34,896 nt of DNA. Source: Akkermansia muciniphila (GTDB lineage Bacteria > Verrucomicrobiota > Verrucomicrobiia > Opitutales > Opitutaceae). The stretch spans positions 1 through 34,896 of the forward strand of contig CAMCHD010000004.1 in assembly GCA_945874545.1 (NCBI GenBank), read 5' to 3'. The notes beneath the pieces are model-generated. The model made no database searches, had not been told where the DNA came from, and saw nothing but the letters and a program-made list of their open reading frames with translations. Positions 26,101 through 31,800 of this stretch are shown here, piece by piece. Within the stretch, counting starts at the first letter, position 1; every line of letters starts with the position of its first letter. The position numbers and the translations under genes were made by a program.

Positions 26101-28182
26101 TTCTGGCTCGACGGTGCCTACATCAACAGCACCGCACTCAACGGCCTCAAGACCGCCATGCGCAGCGTCAATCCCGACCTCATCATCGTCGGCAACAACG
26201 CCCAGTCCTTCGGCGAATACGACCTCGGTTGCAAAGAGGCCGGCAGCATCGACCAAGGCACCTACAGCATGACCCCGGACGCCCCCGCCGGCTTCCCCGT
26301 CACCCAGGCCAAGGTCAGCTCCTGGCTGGCCTATGATCGCCAGATCGCCCTCATCGCCGGCGGCGGCTGGTGGTCGTCCAACAACGAGATCAACTCCGGC
26401 CGCTACTCGGTGGACGACCTCGTGAAATACACCGCGCTCCAGGCCGGCGCCAACACCCACGGCGGCGGCGTCGCCTGGGCCGCCGGCTGCTTCGGCAACG
26501 GCTCCTTCGACCCCGACTTCCTCGCCAAGATGCAGGCCGCCTGGGGCCATCTGGAGCCCGTCTCCGAGGCCATCCACGACACCGTCCCCAGCACGTCCTT
26601 CCCTACGCCCGTCCTGGCCAGCATCGAGCGCCTCTCCGGCGGCTTCACCGCCACCATGTCGCCCGACGGCCACTTCGACTACATCCACGTCCTCCGCCCC
26701 CCCACCGGCCGCAGCCTCCGCCTGCCCCCGCCCCTCGACCTGCGCGAATTCGTCAGCGCCCACCTCCTGCCCGGCAACCAGCCCGTCACCCTCGCCGCCC
26801 AAGGCGACGGTTACCAAGTCACCCTGCCCGAAGGCGCCAACTGGGACCCGCGCAACACCGTCATCCGCCTCACCGCCCAGCTCCCGCTGCCGGTGACCAG
26901 CGCCCTCTCCGTCGCGGCCGACGTGCGTATGCTCAACATCGGCGGTGCCGGCCAGGCCGGGGCCGACACCCAGCTAGGGGTTTACCAAGGCCGCGACCGC
27001 ACCTTGCTGCGCTTTGACCTCTCCTCCGTGCCCGCCGGCAGCACCCTCCACTCCGCCAACCTCACCCTCTACGCGACCAGCAGCTACCATGACAACACCA
27101 TGGGCAACCCCGTGCAGGTCTTCCGCGCCACCAAACCGTGGACCGAGTTCGGCGCGCTCTGGGCCAGATACGACGCCACCACCAACTGGACCAACCCCGG
27201 CGGCGACGCCGTCGGCATCACCGGCCTCCAGCTCTCCGCGCCCTACGCCGTCAACACCAGCGACCCCGCCGCCAACGGCCCGTTGACCTGGGACATCACG
27301 ACCCTCGCCCAGGAATGGCTTGCAGGCACCTACCCGAACCAAGGCATGTTGATCACCCTGGGCGGCAACCAGAGCAACCTGCACTTCCATTCCCGTGAAA
27401 GCACGTCCACCGGTCTTCGCCCGAGCCTGCTGCTGACCTTCACCCCGCCCCCCGCCCCCGAGCCCGCCACCACGCCCGTCCCGGCCGATGCCGCCACCAA
27501 CGTAGCCATCAACCCCTCCCTCGGCTGGACCCCCGGCCTCCGCGCCACCGCGCACCGCGTCTTCCTCGGCACCGACTCCGCCGCCGTCGCCGCCGCCACG
27601 CCCTCCACCACCGGCATCTACCGGGGCGAACAAGCCACCACCACCTTCACCCCGAGCGCCGCACTCACCAACTCCACCACCTACTACTGGCGCATCGACG
27701 AGGTCGGCACCGGCGGCGTAACCCCCGGCACCGTCTGGAGCTTCACCACCATCGCGCCCGTCCTGCCCTACGTCCAGTGGGCGACCGAGCAAGGCCTGAC
27801 GCCCGGTCCCGACACCGCCATCACCGCAGACCCCGAAGCCGACGGCCGCTCCAACCTGCTCGAATACGTCCTCGGCGGCTCCGCGCTCACCGCCGACCCG
27901 GCCTTTAATCCCACCATCACGAACTCCGCCGCCAACCTGGTTTACACCTTCTCCCGCACCGATCGTTCCGAAGCCGACACCACCCTCGTGGTGCAATACG
28001 GCAGCTCTCTCCTCACCGTCGGCACCTGGACGAACGTTCCCGTCGGAGCGACCAGCAGCACAACCGGCGACGTGACCGTGACCGTCGCCGAAAACGCCAC
28101 CGCCCCCGACACCGTGACCGTCACGATCCCCCGCGGCGCCGCCTCCACCCTCTTCGTCCGCCTCCGCGCCACCCGCCCCTAG
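20104..28182 (+). CDS. Giant exported GH44 endoglucanase/xyloglucanase fused to a GH29-like fucosidase
   Basis: I start at the ATG at 20104, which gives a clean signal peptide (MSFRQSVLPLLFVVLASLSA...SAHA-Q) and about 2692 residues. The frame also extends to an ATG at 19987. Domains in order: LamG-like (33-275); Ig-like (280-378); GH44 (385-905) with acid/base E597 in YTLDNEPGLW and nucleophile E742 in GITEYNWS; Fn3-like (907-1000); passenger-type beta-strand module (1005-1390); Fn3-like (1392-1492); a second LamG-like copy (1493-1742); Fn3 (1743-1833); GH29-like (1836-2262) with probable nucleophile D2003 in GFWLDGAY; DNRLRE-type domain (2263-2450); Fn3-like (2453-2549); and a C-terminal domain (2553-2692) shared with the GH31 enzyme. 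GH44 cuts beta-1,4-glucan or xyloglucan chains inside; GH29 removes alpha-L-fucose. The GH29 part is divergent (KHGLFVHYVFGGFM in place of FGLFxHWG), so its activity is less sure. Confidence 0.85.
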   Translation: MSFRQSVLPLLFVVLASLSAGFVTAPSAHAQTAHDGFAYTNGANLVGQSGGSGWLGNWLAIGSPTPATSPLITSTGLDFPGYTSTGGALRDTGGAFAATRQWFTPATGFANGTTIWFSCLVRATNTSTSDTLVLPFGDKGSTTSGHGIAFATKATANGSTSSSDTYVYLRHGSSLHGTDGTTSGPGLLAALGTSKTILVVGRFTLSTSSNSDVLDVWVNQTTAPTGDAPLRRTGFTASRSSTASDGRALLYFGSAAQSTVDEFRIGTSYAAVTTGLTPATPPAITLDTPSQDQLFASPATISLTATVTPGAATIKKVLFYNGATLLGEDTTAPYSFNFTNVPASQPKLSARVVYDLTAGQNADYVQQSATRSVYVLDNSPVTFAVNTQASRRAISPYIYGTNNISNSAQLRELNFTLNRRGGEVESRYDYQTNSNNIAKNWYFTTDSASGTPASEVGGYIKATFDAQAEVMVTVPTIGWMPKPGTHSFSQTKYGLQTSNVPFGSGDAGIGILQLDASGNIIPYNPATAVADRAANAGNPTVELTPNHPDPRFRSDRNDANYLPANPLAYQSGFIDTLISQWGTVANGGVRFYTLDNEPGLWDYVHRDLWGGSNVTKEEIRDYTIAYGNMIRDRDPAAQILGPSEWGWAEADDYYPWLLAQLQASETATGRRSLDILTVHYYAGYPGAEGTLDRLFGLNRSTRSLWDPNHTDESWINSKINLIPTMRSWVAANYPGTKIGITEYNWSFNDFDNSMAGAVIQAEVLGIFGREGLDLATRWGSSANNPSNLIFKGMKMFRNYDGRRSSFGDTSVAATTSANPDEINAFAAERSTDGALTLMAVNKQPSGDRSTTFSLANFAHRGTAQAWRLDSSGVIARLPDLTVTGNALATTLPPQTITIYVLPTAANLIAPQVTAPVPANGALNVPTSLTAAWTPSANTSLYHVYLGTSQSAVAAATPATSGIYRGASATPDFDLTSLTGNTTYYWRVDAEATGGTTTGAVWSFTTALPPRGVVTLNSGDGFGSSSYNAAGNWSNSAAPSLANDYFTSNKELRSPAGASGTTPFGGYSLSLDSNGTLTTKGANNNTLAIERLFLNGGRIRVGDQNNLVTISGSLAQVTAASTLDADQASRTLVIASPLTGSGRLTIASGTGTGGVVRLSGVNDAFTGPWIINSGATLQVGNGGATGSLGSGDLTHNGALTFNRTGLLTVPGDISGSGTLTLNSALALTLDGASTYTGATTVSTGSLFVTGSLGNTTVSVASAATLGGDGAFAGPVTVQGTFAPGATGQNSTGHLTFGGSLTLATTTTTRLELNRTAAVTHDAVAVTGAFTAAGSLVITNLGDALVAGDSFALFNKAPTSGAFANVTLPALPAGLTWQNNLAVNGTVSVLGANPPGEPADPAPADDATGLSPRPDLSWTPGDAAVTHRVYLGTNEAAVAAATPATAGIYQGEQTATTFTPPADLLPATTYYWRIDQVGPGGVTAGPVWSFTTAAYYVSTREPFNYTLAANLTAQNGGTGWRGPWLAATHSSVIDPLIVGAGLTHPNLVTTGNAVRDTSGTRFTNARKWFEPATPIPNGTTVWFSALVSYNINHNSDLLILPFGNSTESQNTNGLGIAINSRLTASGATDANARVYLRNAYTNYGIGGSTTGAGLSAAPIGTPFLVVGRFTLSTTANADTLDVWVNPSAAPAANSTLRLTGFTAPRTPATSAGNFVLYSGYSAQSAIDELALGTSYADVTRNITGSVQLTATVNGPSQIDLSWTDQTFNTTGFRLERAPTPTGTYTLLAEVGPGDGTYTDTGLPAASTYCYRLTADHASGGVISSNIAIESTPLANHVPVIPTFEFQKRKHGLFVHYVFGGFMGDYTALGYQQGYPTTIDQLVNAFNVNTFADQVASMGVEYLIFTAYHANMNVLYPSTKMAAWRGPGHATTSRDLLGEICDAMALKGIKVHFYMHIDIGQDFSPADRVATGYDLADRTTWNSFMNEIVGEIGTRYGSRLEGFWLDGAYINSTALNGLKTAMRSVNPDLIIVGNNAQSFGEYDLGCKEAGSIDQGTYSMTPDAPAGFPVTQAKVSSWLAYDRQIALIAGGGWWSSNNEINSGRYSVDDLVKYTALQAGANTHGGGVAWAAGCFGNGSFDPDFLAKMQAAWGHLEPVSEAIHDTVPSTSFPTPVLASIERLSGGFTATMSPDGHFDYIHVLRPPTGRSLRLPPPLDLREFVSAHLLPGNQPVTLAAQGDGYQVTLPEGANWDPRNTVIRLTAQLPLPVTSALSVAADVRMLNIGGAGQAGADTQLGVYQGRDRTLLRFDLSSVPAGSTLHSANLTLYATSSYHDNTMGNPVQVFRATKPWTEFGALWARYDATTNWTNPGGDAVGITGLQLSAPYAVNTSDPAANGPLTWDITTLAQEWLAGTYPNQGMLITLGGNQSNLHFHSRESTSTGLRPSLLLTFTPPPAPEPATTPVPADAATNVAINPSLGWTPGLRATAHRVFLGTDSAAVAAATPSTTGIYRGEQATTTFTPSAALTNSTTYYWRIDEVGTGGVTPGTVWSFTTIAPVLPYVQWATEQGLTPGPDTAITADPEADGRSNLLEYVLGGSALTADPAFNPTITNSAANLVYTFSRTDRSEADTTLVVQYGSSLLTVGTWTNVPVGATSSTTGDVTVTVAENATAPDTVTVTIPRGAASTLFVRLRATRP

Positions 28183-28220
28183 TATTCTGTATCTCGGATT
28201 TTTTCGGATTAGCCAAAGAG

Positions 28221-28236
28221 CCGAGCCGGAGCTCGG
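28221..28236. repeat. Small palindromic hairpin after the GH44-GH29 gene
   Basis: CCGAGC-CGGA-GCTCGG is a perfect 6-bp stem with a 4-nt loop, 39 bp after the stop. No T-tract follows, so it is not a typical intrinsic terminator. On the other strand its centre CTCCGG matches the hairpin at 28691-28709. Confidence 0.5.
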
Positions 28237-28317
28237 ACACAGAGGTCATGGAGGAGAAAACATCTCGGTCGTTGAAAATCAGTATTACTAACTACTAGAG
28301 CATCTTAAGAAAAAATG

Positions 28318-28556
28318 TAGCCGCAAAGAACGCAAAGACCACAAAGAACAAAACGGTTCTTCGACATTTTCGGTGGGTGAGGGTGCGCTCAGAGCCCGCT
28401 TTGACGTAGCGGAAGCGCTCCGCGCTTTCGTCCGAGAGGCGCCCCAAACACGAAATGGCCCTGCCATTCCGCTACACCTACCCACTGGAAACGTCGAAGA
28501 ACCAACAAAACCACGCTATCCTCCTCTCTTTGTGATCTCTGTGTTCTTTGTGGCTA
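28318..28556. repeat. Three-level nested inverted-repeat element (239 bp)
   Basis: The outer arms are 28318-28348 (TAGCCGCAAAGAACGCAAAG onwards) and 28526-28556, matching in 26 of 31 positions. The middle arms are 28355-28379 (GGTTCTTCGACATTTTCGG onwards) and 28479-28503, matching in 21 of 25. The inner arms GTAGCGGAA (28406-28414) and TTCCGCTAC (28467-28475) are perfect. A further hairpin GGAAGCGC/GCGCTTTC lies at 28411-28429. No coding frame is apparent. The build is that of a foldback/MITE-like or composite REP element. Confidence 0.75.
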
Positions 28557-28620
28557 AAACTCTGATCACTTGGTCCCCTAGAAATCTGGCCACGCTCCAA
28601 CTAGAACCGCCCCTAGCCCG

Positions 28621-28650
28621 AGTTGGAACGCGTCGTCCCCAACGCGTTGA
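28621..28650. repeat. Dispersed ACGCGTTGTCCCC-type palindromic repeat, copy 4
   Basis: The copy reads TTGGAACGCGTCGTCCCC then AACGCGTTGA. AACGCGT (28627-28633) pairs with ACGCGTT (28642-28648). It matches the copies at 7805 and 10823, and the inverted copy at 10984, with few changes. Confidence 0.7.
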
Positions 28651-28690
28651 CGCGCCCCCTCCGCGCCAAAGCCGCTGCCCGCCCCTATAG

Positions 28691-28709
28691 CCCCGACCTC
28701 CGGTCGGGG
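28691..28709. repeat. Perfect CCCCGACC/GGTCGGGG hairpin
   Basis: CCCCGACC-TCC-GGTCGGGG is an 8-bp perfect stem with a 3-nt loop, about 130 bp before the GH31 start. No T-tract follows it. It looks like a REP-type palindrome rather than a terminator, though it could also affect the GH31 leader. Confidence 0.65.
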
Positions 28710-28836
28710 TCCTCAAGACCGCGCCCGCGAAAAACCCGTGGCCTGCGTTTTCATGACAACGCCCGCCACCTCCCGGCTGTCGTCATCCGCCAATCCTCGC
28801 CAAACTACCTGCGCGTGTCGTCTGCCGCCGCCCCCC

Positions 28837-31800
28837 ATGAAACGTTCCCCTCTCCCCCTGCCCGCCCTCCTGCGCCGCGTCTTCGCCTTCCTGTTTGCCG
28901 CCCTATCCGCGGCCCTGCTCGCCCCCGTCGCCGCCCTCGCCGCCCCCCTCGGCAACTACCAGTCCCACGTCGTCTCCACCAACCCGGCCCGGATCGAAAT
29001 CACCGATACCCTTGGCAACCGCCTCCGCCTCCGCGCCTACGGTGACAACATGGTCCGCGTGCAGGCGGTCGGTGCCTCCGCCGCCTTCTCGCCCGACAAC
29101 CGCTACCTCATGATCGAGAACCACGCCCTCGGCGGCGCCCTCTCCATCCTTTCCGACACCGCTTCCTCCCTGCTCATCGCCAACGGCGACATCCGCCTCA
29201 CCGTATCCAAAAACCCCCTGCGCCTCTCCTACGCCGACGCCGCCGGGGTGCCCCTGCTCGCCGACTCCACCGGCATCGACCTCGACCCCGTCACCCTGCG
29301 CTACGTCTTCACCCCCGACTCCACCGAAGACTTCATCGGCTACGGCCAAAAACGCCTCTCCCTCCAGGACACCTTCCAACTCGCTGGCCGCACCGAGCGC
29401 CGCAACTACGGCGAGGACGGCTACCCCGGCCGCGGCGCCCAGGGTGTGCTCATCGTGCCGTTCTACATGTCCAGCAAGGGCTACGGTTTCTTCGCCCACA
29501 CCACCTACACCCACGAGGGGCGCTTCAACAACGCCGGCGACTACAGCTTCCGCGTCGAGCTGAAGAACTTCTCCCCACCCGAGGCCGACTACTTCTTCAT
29601 CTACGGCCCCCAGCCCGCCGCCATCCTCGACCACTACACCCGGCTCACCGGCCGCCCTCGTATGCCGCGCAAGGCCATCTTCGGCATCCACCTCTCCGAC
29701 AACGAGCCGTCCCAGCCCACCATCAACCAGTCCTGGTGGCAGACCAAGGTCCAGGCCCACCACGACGCCGGCTTCCCGCTCGACCACCTCGTCTACGACA
29801 ACGACTGGCGCGCCGCCAGCCCGCTCACCGGCGGGGCCATCGGCCAGTGGGGCGGCTCCCAGTTCGCCTTCGAGCTCACCCGCTACCCCGACCCCGCCTC
29901 CTTCCGCACCTGGTATGACGCCCGCGGCCTCATGCTCACCCTCGATCTCAACCTCAACAACTGCAACGACTCCGCCGGCTGGCTCCCGTCCTACAACATC
30001 CCCCCTTACAACGCCACCAACACCAAAACCACCGACACCTCCGACCCCGATTACAGCAACCCCGCCACCCGCGCCTGGCTCTGGCAGCTCTTCTGGGACA
30101 AGGCCTTTAACCCCGCCCTCGGCTACCCCGGCGACGCCATCTGGCTCGACGAGTCCGACGGCATCTACCGCGCCGACGGCCAGCTCCTCGCCAACGGCCG
30201 CCCCTGGCACGAGATGAAGAACTACTACTTCTTCCTCACCGCCCAAGCCGCCGTCGCCGAAGGCTGGGACAACGCCGAGGGCGGCGCCACCCCCGGCATC
30301 GGCGAGGCCAAGCGCCCCTGGGTCTGGATTCGCGGCGGTAGCCCCGGCATGCAGCGCTACGCCACCCACTGGACCGGCGACATCGATTTCACCGAGCCCT
30401 TCTACCACGGCAGCATCGTCGGCATGCAGGCCTCGGGCCTCGCCGGGTATCCGTTCTACAACCACGACGCCGGCGGCTTCGGCACCAACAGCAGCAGCTC
30501 CGACCCCCTCGCGAAAATCCCCGGCCCCAACGACGTTTACTACGCCGAGTGGGGCATGGGCCTCGGCAGCTTCAGCCCCATCTGGCGCCCCCACGGCTAC
30601 AACAACCCCCGCTGGCCCCTCCACCGCAACGCCGCCAGCCAGGACGCCTTCCGCCGCTACGGCACCCTGCGCTACGAGATGATGCCCTACATCTACACCC
30701 TCGCCCATCGCGCCCACGAAAGCGGCCTGCCCATGTCCCGCCCCATGGCGCTGGTGTATCCGGATCACCCCGACGCCTGGCTGCCCGCCCAGGAACTCCA
30801 ATACCACTGGGGCGACGCCTTCCTCGTCGTTCCCCCGCTCCATCTCGACGGCGTCAGCGAATCCCGCACCGCCTGGATCCCCCCCGCCCCCAAGTGGTAT
30901 GACTTCTGGACCGATCTCCCCGTCTTCGCGCCCACCTCCGGCGGCTTTCACACGTTTAACACCACCCCCGGTCACCTCCCGCTCTTCGTCAAAGCCGGCT
31001 CCATCATCCCGCGCCAGGATTTCGCCGTCACCACCGCCGCCCTCTCCGACGCCAAGCTCCACCTCGACGTCTACGCCGGCGCGTCCGGCGCCTACGAACT
31101 GATCGAGGACGACGGCGTCACCGAGCGCTTCCGCACTCGCGGCGAGCAACGCCGCACCGCCTTCACCTACACCGAGGCCGCCCTCACCCCCGCGCCCGCC
31201 ACCGGCACGCTCCAGATCGGCGCCGCCACCGGCACCTACACCGGCGCCTCCGCCAGCCGCACCTACCTCGTGCGCCTGCACGGCCTCACCGCCGCGCCCA
31301 CCCAGGTCACGGTCAACGGCACCCCGCTCCCCGTCCAGGCCGCCCCCCTGCCCGCCGGCGACACCACCGCCGCCGTCTGGGACGCCGCCGCCCGCCACGC
31401 CGTCGTGCGCCTCTCCTCCCGCGCCGTCACCGCCGCCGCCACCGTCGCGCTTACCTTCCCCGACACGCCCGCCGCCCCCACCGCCCTCTCCGCCACCACG
31501 GTATCCAGCAGCCAGATACAACTGGCCTGGACCGACAACTCCGACAACGAGACCGGCTTCACCCTCTTCCGCAAGACCGGTGCCAACGGTATCTACGCCC
31601 AGCTCGCCACCGTCGCCGCCGGCGTCACCACCTACGCCGACACCGGCCTCGAGGACGAAACCGAGTATTTCTACCGCGTCGCCGCCACCAACGCCGACGG
31701 CAACTCCGCCTACGCGCCCGAGGCCTCCGCCACCACACTGCCCATCGCGCCCGTGGCCCCCGCCGCCCTCGTCACCACCACCCTCGCCCTCGACACCGTC

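Larger units (their letters stand above)
28183..28836. other. Long intergenic region rich in palindromes, no gene seen
   Basis: This 654-bp stretch separates the two giant enzyme genes. It holds a small GC hairpin (28221-28236), an AT-richer part (28255-28317), a nested inverted-repeat element (28318-28556), a copy of the ACGCGTTGTCCCC-type repeat (28621-28650) and a strong hairpin (28691-28709). The GH31 frame extends back to a GTG at 28738, but that part does not look like protein. A promoter for GH31 must lie here; I see no clear -35/-10 pair. Confidence 0.65.

Noticed and set aside
28272-28300. A sigma70-like promoter starting TTGAAA in the AT-richer part before the nested repeat.
   Set aside because: No acceptable -10 box lies 16-18 bp downstream, and the position is more than 500 bp before the GH31 start.
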